Below, in pieces: positions 7,187-15,048 of a DNA stretch of 31,966 nt. A program made the translations under genes and the position numbers. Under the pieces are notes generated by a model that did no database searches, was not told the origin of the DNA, and saw only the letters and a list, made by a program, of their open reading frames with translations. The stretch is taken from assembly GCA_047622605.1 (NCBI GenBank), contig JBLHND010000022.1, forward strand, positions 1 through 31,966, in the 5' to 3' direction. The DNA is from Motiliproteus sp047622605 (GTDB taxonomy: Bacteria > Pseudomonadota > Gammaproteobacteria > Pseudomonadales > Balneatricaceae). Position 1 is the first letter of the stretch. Every line of letters begins with the position of its first letter.

Positions 7187-7735
7187 CTATAAGGATGGCG
7201 GGTTATTCGCACTGACAATATCACAATCTTGAGTACCGATATTTCTAAAGCGGTGCGGTAAATTACTGTCGAAGAAATAACCATCTCCCGGCTTTAATAA
7301 CCAGGTATCACCGGCAACCGTCAGCTCGATCTCGCCTCTCACCACTACGCCCCCCTCCTGGCCCTCGTGAATCAACATATCCTCCCCCGTATCTGAGCCG
7401 CCTGGGTAGGTCTCACTGAGTAGCGACAGGGTCCTGTTAGGGTGATTATGGCCCACGAGCCTGAGGCTGATATCGCCATGACCTAAGTTAGGCAGCTCTG
7501 AGGCAGGATAAAACACCTGCTTTTTTTCAGGAACGTCGAGGGAAAAGAACTCCTGCAACTGCATGGGAAGACCATCGAGCACTTTTTTCAAGGACCCCAC
7601 AGAGGGGCTAACCCGATTCTGTTCGATCAGAGAGATGGTGCTATTGGTCACCCCCGCTCGCTTGGCCAGTTCGCGCTGAGACAGCTTTTTTTGCAGCCTG
7701 GCATCTTTGAGTCGAGCCCCTACATCTATGCTCAT
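7187..7735 (-). CDS. XRE-family regulator with C-terminal cupin (PuuR-like)
   Basis: This 182-residue protein has an N-terminal helix-turn-helix (about residues 8-60; LSQRELAKRAGVTNSTISLIEQ) joined to a cupin barrel at about residues 105-178 (HEGQEGGVVVRGEIEL, LKPGDGYFFDSNLPHRF). PuuR-type regulators of this build bind DNA and sense a small ligand through the cupin domain. The start is supported by AAGGA nine bases before the ATG. It is co-directional with GAPDH and arsJ, 91 bases upstream, and no ArsR gene is in the window, so it may control the arsenic genes. That link is inference; it may simply be a neighbour with a polyamine- or amino-acid-related target. Confidence 0.85.
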   Translation of the reverse strand: MSIDVGARLKDARLQKKLSQRELAKRAGVTNSTISLIEQNRVSPSVGSLKKVLDGLPMQLQEFFSLDVPEKKQVFYPASELPNLGHGDISLRLVGHNHPNRTLSLLSETYPGGSDTGEDMLIHEGQEGGVVVRGEIELTVAGDTWLLKPGDGYFFDSNLPHRFRNIGTQDCDIVSANNPPSL

Positions 7736-7861
7736 CGGTTTTTCCTTGCCACTGGCTGTTAGCCATTAGAGAGTCATTGACGGTCTAGCGTTCAAAAAAT
7801 CTGACCCCTGATAATACGCTATCCATGATTATACACTCCCGGTTGACGTCAGAAACCCCGA

Positions 7862-8077
7862 TCAACGCTTCAGCGGCTCGACCAGCGACTCCAGGCCATT
7901 CACTTTTATTTCATGCAACAAGCGCATCTGCTCACCCAGAGCCCCACTGGGAAAACCCTGCTGCGAGAACCAGACGACATAAGGTTCTGGCAGATCAATT
8001 AACAACCGACCCTTGTATTTCCCAAAGGGCATTTTATTACGCGCAAGCGCGAGCAACGAAGAAGGATCCGAACTCAT
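7862..8077 (-). CDS. DUF3820 family protein
   Basis: This 71-residue protein carries the signature MPFGKYKGRLLIDLPEPYVVWF at residues 16-37 followed by QQGFPSGALGEQM. This is the DUF3820 pattern, a family some databases label putative quorum-sensing-regulated virulence factor. Its molecular function is unknown. It is full length for the family and probably soluble. The ATG at 8077 has only a weak ribosome-binding site. The upstream region (8078-8389) holds two short tandem repeats. Confidence 0.85.
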   Translation of the reverse strand: MSSDPSSLLALARNKMPFGKYKGRLLIDLPEPYVVWFSQQGFPSGALGEQMRLLHEIKVNGLESLVEPLKR

Positions 8078-8103
8078 CTCTAATAACCCACTTGGCCTTC
8101 TTT

Positions 8104-8151
8104 ACCAACAAAAGAACCAACAAAAGAACCCACAAAAGCACCCAAAAAAGC
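8104..8151. repeat. Degenerate 12-bp tandem repeat, four copies
   Basis: Four units begin at 8104, 8116, 8128 and 8140. The first two are identical (ACCAACAAAAGA); the others differ by a few bases. The array lies 27 bases upstream of the DUF3820 start, in its likely promoter region. Apart from this and the array at 8224, I see nothing firm in 8078-8389. Confidence 0.75.
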
Positions 8152-8223
8152 ACCACGACTCGCCTCACCCACACAGCGCCTGTTTTTTTCACCAAACCGC
8201 AGAGCCTGCTATCCCAGAGGACA

Positions 8224-8251
8224 GCTGGGAGGCTGGGAGGCTGGGAGGCTG
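8224..8251. repeat. 8-bp tandem repeat
   Basis: GCTGGGAG occurs three times (8224-8247) followed by a half unit. It lies between the divergent DUF3820 and LysR genes. Confidence 0.8.
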
Positions 8252-8389
8252 ATCGAGAATAGCCACCTCTATAAATTATTTCAACATTGTTAATAATAGT
8301 GGTATTTTTAAACGAATTACCTACCCGAAGGGAACAGTATGGGGTAACTAATCCAGAGTCCCCATAGAAGATCACTCAGAGAAGACCTC

Positions 8390-9274
8390 ATGGATAAGCT
8401 AACCAGCATGTTGGTATTTTGCCGGGTGGCGACCAGCGGCAATTTTTCTAAAGCCGCCAGAGAGCTGCGTATTTCACCGGCAATGGTGACCAAGCACATC
8501 GCCTCGCTGGAAGGCCTGCTGGGCATCCGCCTGCTCAACCGCACCACGCGTAAAGTCAGCATGACCGAGGCGGGTGAGAGCTACCTGCGCCTGTGTCAAA
8601 ACCTGCTCAGTGAAATTGAAGAGGGCGAGTCTGCACTGAGCGAATTAAGCCATCACCCCAGCGGTACCCTAAAATTGACGGCACCGATCGATTTCGGCGT
8701 GCTGCGGCTGGCACCGGCAATCGCCGGCTATCTTCAGCGCTATCCCGATGTCAGCATCGATATCAATTACCAGGACCTCAAGATCAATCTGGTCGAGGAT
8801 GGCTTCGACATCGCTATCCGCATCGGCGCCCTGTCCGACTCCAGCCTGGTCGCCGTACCGCTGATGAAACAGCGACTGATCTGCTGTGCCTCGCCCGCGT
8901 ATCTTCAACAACAGGGCCTGCCCAAGCATCCAACCGAACTACGCCAACACAACTGCCTCACCTATAGTCACTCAGCCACCAACAATGACTGGCATTTTAG
9001 CAAGGCGGGCGAGTCCTATGCCATCAAAGCGAGCGGACGCCTCAATGCCAACAACGGCCATGCGATGGCAGCCGTCGCCGCCCAGGGAGGCGGTATCATC
9101 TTAAAACCGCAATTTATAGTGCAGGACTTGATTGCCCGCGGAGAACTGGTCGCGATTCTCGAAGATTACCAATTACCGCCAACGGATGTCTATGCCGTGT
9201 ACCCGCACCGACGTTTTCTCCCTGCCAAGATGCGCTCTTTTATCGATTATCTTAAGGCTCACTTTCAGGAGTAG
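8390..9274 (+). CDS. LysR-family transcriptional regulator
   Basis: The product has 294 residues. An N-terminal winged helix-turn-helix spans about residues 1-60 (FSKAARELRISPAMVTKHIASLE) and a LysR substrate-binding domain spans about 90-290 (GTLKLTAPIDFGVLRLAP, DIAIRIGALSDSSLVAVPL). It resembles the large group of LysR proteins close to DhcR and AaeR-like regulators that usually control a neighbouring or divergent gene. The divergent neighbour is the DUF3820 gene and the downstream one an opposed membrane protein, so its target is not evident. The ATG at 8390 has GAAGA just upstream. Confidence 0.9.
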   Translation: MDKLTSMLVFCRVATSGNFSKAARELRISPAMVTKHIASLEGLLGIRLLNRTTRKVSMTEAGESYLRLCQNLLSEIEEGESALSELSHHPSGTLKLTAPIDFGVLRLAPAIAGYLQRYPDVSIDINYQDLKINLVEDGFDIAIRIGALSDSSLVAVPLMKQRLICCASPAYLQQQGLPKHPTELRQHNCLTYSHSATNNDWHFSKAGESYAIKASGRLNANNGHAMAAVAAQGGGIILKPQFIVQDLIARGELVAILEDYQLPPTDVYAVYPHRRFLPAKMRSFIDYLKAHFQE

Positions 9275-9368
9275 CCGCTCACCTGCCGCCCGGAATAACA
9301 CCGCATAGCGTAAATCAGGGGACAGTGTAGCCCAGGCAGTCGCGCAAGCGACTCCCTCCATCAGAGGT

Positions 9369-9719
9369 TTACCAGTGCAGCCATAGCAATCCAGTCGCGG
9401 CTAGCGACAGGGCACCGCTGAACATAAAGCTTTTAGACAGGCCAAACAGGCGCTCGATAATGATGACATGGACGATCGGAAAGGTGATGACTAGACAGAG
9501 TACCGGGATCCACCAGACGATATGCGTAAAGCCGAACCAGAGCGCGGCGATCAAGATCAAGCCAAACAGATTACCCAACAACACCACTTTACGTAATCCC
9601 ACGTCACCCTGGACCCAGCCTGGGCGTTCAGCGGCGGGCAGCTTCATTAATTTACTGGCCGTAATCGCGGCGCTCATCGGAAACAGGCCACTAAGCAGAA
9701 AGATGATAATAGGATCCAA
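9369..9719 (-). CDS. Small integral membrane protein, unknown function
   Basis: This 116-residue protein has about four hydrophobic segments (near residues 1-22, 44-64, 66-88 and 96-115) and little soluble sequence. I do not recognise the family. The start is set by the ribosome-binding site: AGGAG lies about eight bases before a TTG codon at 9719, and the next in-frame ATG would cut into the first membrane segment. It faces away from mscS and converges on the LysR gene. Confidence 0.65.
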   Translation of the reverse strand: MDPIIIFLLSGLFPMSAAITASKLMKLPAAERPGWVQGDVGLRKVVLLGNLFGLILIAALWFGFTHIVWWIPVLCLVITFPIVHVIIIERLFGLSKSFMFSGALSLAATGLLWLHW

Positions 9720-9946
9720 CGGGACTCTCCTGAGACAAGGTTATCCTGCGCATTGTACGGCATTATGGGCCCTTGCCCCAGCATCGCTACTCAGGGTCGG
9801 ATAGATAACGTCTTCCGCGGTTCCTCCTCTTGCTGCTAATTGATAGTATCCCATCTCGAAAAGACACCGCTGCGACTTCCGACCAGATGTACCTGTCAAT
9901 GCGCGGCGGCACTTCCTATAACACTCTTTGCTGGGGACTGGAAACG

Positions 9947-10807
9947 ATGAAAGATCTCAACATCAAACTGCTTGATCAATACTCAGGCCAACTTATCGAA
10001 TACGCCACCCTGTATGGCAGCAAGATACTCCTGGCCCTACTTACCCTAGTGATTGGTCTGTGGGTTATCCGCTATCTGGTCCGGGGGTTTAGCCGAGCGC
10101 TGGCGACCGCCGCGATTGAAGCGACGCTGGCGATTTTCCTGGCCAAACTGGCTGGCACCGCACTCAAGATCCTGCTGCTGATCAGCGTGGCATCGATGAT
10201 TGGTATCGAAACAACCTCCTTTATTGCCCTCTTTGGTGCGGCAGGCTTAGCCGTCGGTTTAGCGCTACAGGGCAGCCTGTCGAACTTTGCTGGCGGGATT
10301 TTAATTCTGCTGTTTAAGCCTTACAAGATTGGCGACTATATCGAGGCACAGGGGCTGTCCGGCACCGTTAAAGAGATTCAGATCTTCAATACGGTCATGC
10401 ACACCCCAGACCGTAAGACGGTTATTATCCCCAACGGCTCAATCAGTAACGGTAACATCATTAATTACTCGCTCAGCCCTATCCGCCGTGTTGATATGAT
10501 ATTTGGGATAGGTTATGGCGACGATCTTAAAAAAGCCAAAACCATCCTCGAGCAACTGGTGGCGGCCGATGAGCGCATCCTCAAAGACCCTGAGAGCCAG
10601 GTAGTGCTGGCGGCGCTGGCTGATAACTCGGTTAACTTTAGCGTTCGAGCCTTTGTTAACGCGGCGGATTACTGGGGGGTCTATTTCGACATGAATGAAA
10701 AGGTCAAACTGACCTTTGATGAGCAGGGAATATCAATTCCTTACCCGCAAAGAGATGTGCATCTGCACTATCCGCAAGGCATGAACGGCAGCAAGGACAG
10801 CATCTAG
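9947..10807 (+). CDS. mscS: Small-conductance mechanosensitive channel MscS
   Basis: Starting at the ATG at 9947 gives 286 residues, the same length as Escherichia coli MscS. There are three N-terminal membrane helices; the pore-lining third helix reads GAAGLAVGLALQGSLSNFAGG, followed by GDYIEAQGLSGTVKEI in the beta domain and the C-terminal vestibule domain. MscS opens under membrane tension to release solutes during hypo-osmotic shock. The frame is open upstream to a TTG at 9830, but the extra 39 residues are hydrophilic and unlike the family, and GGGGA lies about ten bases before 9947. A terminator follows closely. Confidence 0.94.
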   Translation: MKDLNIKLLDQYSGQLIEYATLYGSKILLALLTLVIGLWVIRYLVRGFSRALATAAIEATLAIFLAKLAGTALKILLLISVASMIGIETTSFIALFGAAGLAVGLALQGSLSNFAGGILILLFKPYKIGDYIEAQGLSGTVKEIQIFNTVMHTPDRKTVIIPNGSISNGNIINYSLSPIRRVDMIFGIGYGDDLKKAKTILEQLVAADERILKDPESQVVLAALADNSVNFSVRAFVNAADYWGVYFDMNEKVKLTFDEQGISIPYPQRDVHLHYPQGMNGSKDSI

Positions 10808-10817
10808 CCGAATCGAT

Positions 10818-10846
10818 AAACCGCGCGCATCAAGCGTGCGGTTTTT
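10818..10846. terminator. Shared terminator between mscS and the GGDEF gene
   Basis: AAACCGCGCGC pairs with GCGTGCGGTTT (one G-T pair) and is followed by T residues on the plus strand and by A/T sequence on the other. It lies between two convergent genes and ends one base before the stop codon of the minus-strand gene, so it probably serves both. Confidence 0.85.
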
Positions 10847-10847
10847 G

Positions 10848-12002
10848 CTAACACTGTACGGCACAATCCCGCCCCTGGGCCTTGGCCTGATACAGGGCCG
10901 CATCCGCATGGCTCAAACTTTTTTCTACTGGAACCTCGGCATCCACCCGCCCGACCCCAATACTGACGCTAAACACAACCTCTCTCTGGTCGTCCAGGAT
11001 CACCCTGGTCGAACGGCAGCTGGCGAGGATACGCTCTGCTAATAGCAGCGCATCTTCCTGGCGGGTCTCCGGCAGCACCAGTAAAAACTCTTCACCACCG
11101 AAGCGGGAAACATAATCGGAACTTCGCACCTTTTGCTGCAAGATCGTTGCAAAGCGCTCCAACACACGATCTCCACCCTGATGCCCATAGCGATCATTCA
11201 CCTGCTTAAAATGATCCAGATCGATCATCAGCAGCGAAACCGGCCTTCCGGTGCGCGATGACTGCCGCTGAACGTAATTAAGCTGCTTCATCAGGGTACG
11301 GCGATTCAGCAACCCGGTCAGCGGATCGATGGCTGCCTCGTTAAACAGTCTTAATTGCATATGCAACTGGGATAACTGCGCCCAGACCGCCACTCCCATG
11401 ATCAGCACCATCAACCACAGGTCTGCCAGACCTCTGACACTGAACAACGTGCCCCGATACAACTCGCCAAGAGACAGCACAATGATGGTAAATAGCGCCA
11501 GACTAACCCCCTCCTTCAGCGTCAACGGGAAGATACAGTGCATGGGGATGATCAAAAAGGGTAAGAAGGTATAACAGACCAAAAAATCACTCGGCGTGGC
11601 ACCGATTAAGATGTATTGCATCAGCAGATACAATAGCGCCGGTAGAGCCATCAGAACGACCAGCCGACGCTGTGCCTGGTACAGCCGAAGACCTGCTTCG
11701 GGCGCCGCTGACAAGACCAACAACCTTATCGAGAACAACAGCCTTATCACCGCGATCAGCTGAAACTGATCCCATTCAAGCAGAAAGTAATCGACGGGGA
11801 TCCACAGCGGAGTCAGGATAGCGAACAGCAATGCCAACAACCGCACCCGACTATTGATGTAATGCGCACGGACCGTACTGAAACCAAACCCATGAGCGCG
11901 CCGGGAAAACAGTTGCAGCAACAGCCCTCTCTTCGCCAAAGCCGCTAACGGGGGGAATTTTGTAAAAAGACAAGCCATTAGCAACCAACGTCCTGAAGGC
12001 AC
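10848..12002 (-). CDS. Membrane-bound diguanylate cyclase (GGDEF)
   Basis: This 384-residue protein has five or six hydrophobic segments (about residues 53-210) followed by a GGDEF domain. The signature is GGEEF at 302-306, an active variant, and an RSSD inhibitory-site motif lies at 293-296, five residues upstream, so product inhibition is expected. DPLTGLLNRR opens the domain at 226. It should make cyclic di-GMP at the inner membrane, tuned by its membrane sensor region, which I cannot assign to a named MASE class. The start is uncertain: GTG at 12002, or ATG at 11978, neither with a good ribosome-binding site. It appears to be a single-gene unit. Confidence 0.9.
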   Translation of the reverse strand: MPSGRWLLMACLFTKFPPLAALAKRGLLLQLFSRRAHGFGFSTVRAHYINSRVRLLALLFAILTPLWIPVDYFLLEWDQFQLIAVIRLLFSIRLLVLSAAPEAGLRLYQAQRRLVVLMALPALLYLLMQYILIGATPSDFLVCYTFLPFLIIPMHCIFPLTLKEGVSLALFTIIVLSLGELYRGTLFSVRGLADLWLMVLIMGVAVWAQLSQLHMQLRLFNEAAIDPLTGLLNRRTLMKQLNYVQRQSSRTGRPVSLLMIDLDHFKQVNDRYGHQGGDRVLERFATILQQKVRSSDYVSRFGGEEFLLVLPETRQEDALLLAERILASCRSTRVILDDQREVVFSVSIGVGRVDAEVPVEKSLSHADAALYQAKAQGRDCAVQC

Positions 12003-12150
12003 TCTTTCATTTTAACAACAGACTATGAATGAGCTAACTGTGACAGCGATGTGATACATTGATCTAGATGCACAGGGGTGATGATCCCCGCAAATAAAAT
12101 CATCTTGTTACGAAGGTTAGAATCCTTACTACGAGCTACTACATAACCTT

Positions 12151-12179
12151 AAAAAAAATAAGAGTATAAACTCTTATTT
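12151..12179 (-). terminator. Rho-independent terminator of the thioesterase-nitroreductase pair
   Basis: On the minus strand a 10-bp stem (AAATAAGAGT / ACTCTTATTT) with a four-base loop is followed by eight T residues. It lies 65 bases after the stop of the gene at 12244. The stem is unusually AT-rich. Confidence 0.75.
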
Positions 12180-12243
12180 CTCTTCGTCATATAAAATAGT
12201 CATAAATACTATAACCATCTGATTAAAATAGATAACATCAGGA

Positions 12244-12726
12244 CTATTCGCACTTTTTCTCTAGCGCCACATAGCTGCCACTGAACTTAAAGCACCGCTG
12301 ACCCCGCTCCAGCACCTCGACATTCACATCGATCCTGGCTTTGCCTCGCTCGCGTACACGCGCCACAAACGCGTCAAGCTGCGGCTGTTCTGGCAACTGC
12401 GCCTGCACTCGAAAGTCTTCGGTCACCGGCAGGAAGTACTCCAGCCGACTATCGCGGATCACCACAGCGTAGGCTTTCACCTCCTTCTCAAGCAGCAGCG
12501 TGATCGCCCCCCAACCACAGAGATTAGCGGCGGCACTCAGGGCTCCGGCAAAAGCGGTGCCTTTGTCGTTATGATTGGGCGCCAGTGACAGCTCGAACGC
12601 CAGATCCTTGCCGTCATAATCGATCCGTGTAAACCCCAGGTGACGCGTCAACGGGATCTGCTCATAAATCTTCTGCTCAAAAACCTCAATACGTGCTGAA
12701 TCGGATGTAACCAAGACACTCTCCAC
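12244..12726 (-). CDS. YiiD C-terminal-type thioesterase
   Basis: This 160-residue protein has the hot-dog-fold stretch LAPNHNDKGTAFAGAL with NLCGWG after it, which marks the putative thioesterase domain found at the C-terminus of YiiD. Here it stands alone without the acetyltransferase domain that E. coli YiiD has. It probably hydrolyses an acyl-CoA or related thioester in the cytoplasm; the substrate is unknown. It starts 27 bases after the nitroreductase stop on the same strand, so the two form an operon ending at the terminator at 12151-12179. Confidence 0.85.
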   Translation of the reverse strand: MESVLVTSDSARIEVFEQKIYEQIPLTRHLGFTRIDYDGKDLAFELSLAPNHNDKGTAFAGALSAAANLCGWGAITLLLEKEVKAYAVVIRDSRLEYFLPVTEDFRVQAQLPEQPQLDAFVARVRERGKARIDVNVEVLERGQRCFKFSGSYVALEKKCE

Positions 12727-12753
12727 TTTTCTATTAACCGCCCTCAGGCGCTC

Positions 12754-13323
12754 TCAGACTCCAGTCGCAGGCCAGCTCTGCACAAAATCGGCGGCATCTA
12801 GCAGGTTAACTTTTTTGAGCCGCTCGGGCTGTGATCCCAGATAGATAAAACCGATCAGCTGCTCGTTTTCGGTCAGCCCCAGGCCTTTCATAACGACGGG
12901 GCTATACGCCATATCACCGGTCCGCCATATCCCGCCCACTCCCTGAGCAAAGGCCGCTAACAGCAGGTTCTGAGCAGCGACTCCCGCAGAGAGTTGCTGC
13001 TCGATAACCGGTATCTTGGGATGGTCCTCAATGCAGCCGACCACGATAACGACCAGAGGGGCACGTAAAGGCATAGCGCGGAGCTTAGCGCGCTTGGCAT
13101 CGATCATCGCCGGATCGGCCGCCAGACCTGCCTGCAGAAATAACTCGCCCAGTTGAATTCGACCATCCCCGGCCACGGACAAGAATCGCCAGGGGTGTAA
13201 GCCCGCATGATCGGGCGCCCGTAACGCGGCGTCGAACATCAGCGCCAGCTGTGCTGGTGTCGGCGGCTGATCTCCAAGTCGCGGAGATGAAACCCGCTGC
13301 TGCATCAGTTCCAGTGCATCCAT
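12754..13323 (-). CDS. ydjA: Nitroreductase family protein, YdjA-like
   Basis: This 189-residue flavoprotein matches E. coli YdjA along most of its length: MDALELM at the start, RAPDHAGLHPWRF, RAPLVVIVV, EQQLSAGVAAQNLLLAAFAQG, GGIWRTGDMAYSPVV and IGFIYLGS. It is expected to bind FMN and use NAD(P)H to reduce nitro or quinone-like compounds; the physiological substrate is unknown. It is the first gene of a pair with the thioesterase. Confidence 0.88.
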   Translation of the reverse strand: MDALELMQQRVSSPRLGDQPPTPAQLALMFDAALRAPDHAGLHPWRFLSVAGDGRIQLGELFLQAGLAADPAMIDAKRAKLRAMPLRAPLVVIVVGCIEDHPKIPVIEQQLSAGVAAQNLLLAAFAQGVGGIWRTGDMAYSPVVMKGLGLTENEQLIGFIYLGSQPERLKKVNLLDAADFVQSWPATGV

Positions 13324-13425
13324 TAAAAAGGTCCTTGGCGGTACTTAGTGATAAGCGCACAGGTATTTGCGTGCACGCTAGTGTCGGAATTTAATTGCGC
13401 ATACGGGCACTACTGAATAGCCGTT

Positions 13426-13464
13426 CTCTATTGACGCGCTCTATTGACGCGCTCTATTGACGAA
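13426..13464 (-). repeat. 13-bp tandem repeat spanning the queF stop codon
   Basis: CTCTATTGACGCG (plus-strand text) occurs at 13426-13438 and 13439-13451, and a third copy with two changes occupies 13452-13464. The queF stop (13454-13456) and last three codons lie in the third copy, so a tandem duplication has carried stop codons into the 3' flank, as at the GAPDH gene. Confidence 0.9.
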
Positions 13465-14269
13465 CCAGCCTGATATTGTCGGGCGCGAAGGCTTCGGTGC
13501 TGCGGAAGGGATTGATATCCAAACCACCGCGACGCAGATAACGCGCATACACGCTGAGCTGCTCCGGCTGGCAACGGTCGAGAATATCGAGAAAGATCTG
13601 CTCCACGCACTGCTCATGAAAATCCCCCTGTTCACGATAAGAGACCAGATATTTTAGCAGCCCCTCTTTATCGATCGGAGCGCCACGATAATCGATCTGA
13701 ATACTGGCCCAGTCGGGTTGCCCGGTTACCGGACAGTTAGACTTGAGCAGATGACTGTAGAGCTGCGCTTCAATCCGGTCTCCCTCTAGCCTGCGTAACA
13801 GCTGCGGGGCCGGCTGATAATGTGCTATCTCGACATCCAGCTGATCCAGGCATTCTCCTTTGAGCTGATCGATTCGAGCGGCAGCCTCCAGCGACTGAAT
13901 CACCACGGTTACCGGCGCTCCAGCCACTCGGCTCAGGTCTTCGAGCAGATGCTGACGAACCTGATCCGCCGAGGCAAAGCGCGTGAGGTTAAACGAGTTC
14001 AGATACAGCTTGAAGGATTTCGATTCGATGATGTAGGGCGACTCGCACGAGACCCGAAACTCCGCCATCGCCACCTGGGGCAGCCCCTTGGGGTTTAACC
14101 AGGAGAGTTCGTAGGCATTCCAGAGATCGCAGCCCCGAAAAGGCGCCTTAGCATAGCCGCGCGCTTGCCAATTATTAGCCCGAGGGATCGCAAACAGCTG
14201 TTTGGGATCGTATTGGCAGACATAGCTGGTACTCTGCCCCAGCGGGGCGTTCTTCAGATGATCATTCAT
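13454..14269 (-). CDS. queF: NADPH-dependent 7-cyano-7-deazaguanine reductase QueF
   Basis: This 271-residue enzyme is the long, two-domain QueF type. The active-site cysteine is in SNCPVTGQPDW, and ESKSFKLYLNSFNLTRF is the NADPH-binding signature. It reduces preQ0 to preQ1 in the cytoplasm, the last free-base step of queuosine synthesis for tRNA. The start codon is two bases after the yadH-like stop, so translation is probably coupled and all three genes share one transcript. The stop codon lies in a 13-bp tandem repeat. Confidence 0.95.
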   Translation of the reverse strand: MNDHLKNAPLGQSTSYVCQYDPKQLFAIPRANNWQARGYAKAPFRGCDLWNAYELSWLNPKGLPQVAMAEFRVSCESPYIIESKSFKLYLNSFNLTRFASADQVRQHLLEDLSRVAGAPVTVVIQSLEAAARIDQLKGECLDQLDVEIAHYQPAPQLLRRLEGDRIEAQLYSHLLKSNCPVTGQPDWASIQIDYRGAPIDKEGLLKYLVSYREQGDFHEQCVEQIFLDILDRCQPEQLSVYARYLRRGGLDINPFRSTEAFAPDNIRLVRQ

Positions 14270-14271
14270 GG

Positions 14272-15045
14272 TTAACTTCTAATACCCTTACCTGTGCGCA
14301 GCAGATGAAGCGCATAGCTGTACAGTGCGGCAATAAAGAGCAGGATGATAGCAAACGCCAGCCTCAGATCGATATCACTGACCCCCAGGATGCCGTAACG
14401 GAAGGTGTTGACCATATACAGAATCGGGTTCAACTGCGACACCTGTTGCCAGAATTCCGGCAGCAACTGAATGGAATAAAACACCCCGCCCAGATAAGTC
14501 AGAGGGGTCAGCACGAACACCGGAATAAGCGAAATATCGTCAAAACTGTTGGCATAAATGGCGTTAATAAAGCCACCGAGCGCGAATGCGATCGCGGTCA
14601 GGAACACCACCGACACCATCACGGCCAGGTTGTGAATATGCAGATCGGTGAAGAACAGCGACAGGCAGGTGACGATCAAACCGACACCCAGGCCACGCGC
14701 CACCCCGCCCAGCACGAAGCCGATCAGGATGATCGATGGCGGCACGGGAGCGACCATCATCTCTTCAATATTACGTTGGAATTTAGCGCCGTAAAACGAC
14801 GAGACGACGTTGCCATAGGAGTTGGTAATCACCGACATCATAATCAGCCCGGGCACGATAAACTCCATATAGCCAAAACCGCCCATCTCGCCGATCCGTG
14901 AACCGATCAGGTTGCCGAAGATAATAAAATACAGGGTCATGGTGATCGCCGGTGGCAGCAGCGTCTGCATCCAGATCCGCAAAAAACGCCGAATCTCTTT
15001 ATGCACAATGGTGCGCAGGGCGATGTAATGATCATGGGTTCGCAC
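14272..15045 (-). CDS. yadH: ABC-2 type transporter permease, YadH-like
   Basis: This 257-residue inner-membrane protein has six hydrophobic segments and ABC-2 features such as GYMEFIVPGLIMMSVITNSYG, QRNIEEMMVAPVPPS and LTPLTYLGGVFYSIQLLPEFWQ. It pairs with the ATPase directly upstream (three-base gap) to form a YadGH-type exporter. The cargo is not known. Two bases separate its stop from queF. Confidence 0.9.
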   Translation of the reverse strand: MRTHDHYIALRTIVHKEIRRFLRIWMQTLLPPAITMTLYFIIFGNLIGSRIGEMGGFGYMEFIVPGLIMMSVITNSYGNVVSSFYGAKFQRNIEEMMVAPVPPSIILIGFVLGGVARGLGVGLIVTCLSLFFTDLHIHNLAVMVSVVFLTAIAFALGGFINAIYANSFDDISLIPVFVLTPLTYLGGVFYSIQLLPEFWQQVSQLNPILYMVNTFRYGILGVSDIDLRLAFAIILLFIAALYSYALHLLRTGKGIRS

Positions 15046-15048
15046 GCG

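Noticed and set aside
9830..9946. 39-residue N-terminal extension of MscS
   Set aside because: The E. coli-length start at 9947 has a better ribosome-binding site and places the first membrane helix normally.
14305..14901. 198-residue plus-strand open frame opposite the yadH-like gene
   Set aside because: It is rich in His, Gln and Arg and is the complementary shadow of a well-conserved permease; no ribosome-binding site.
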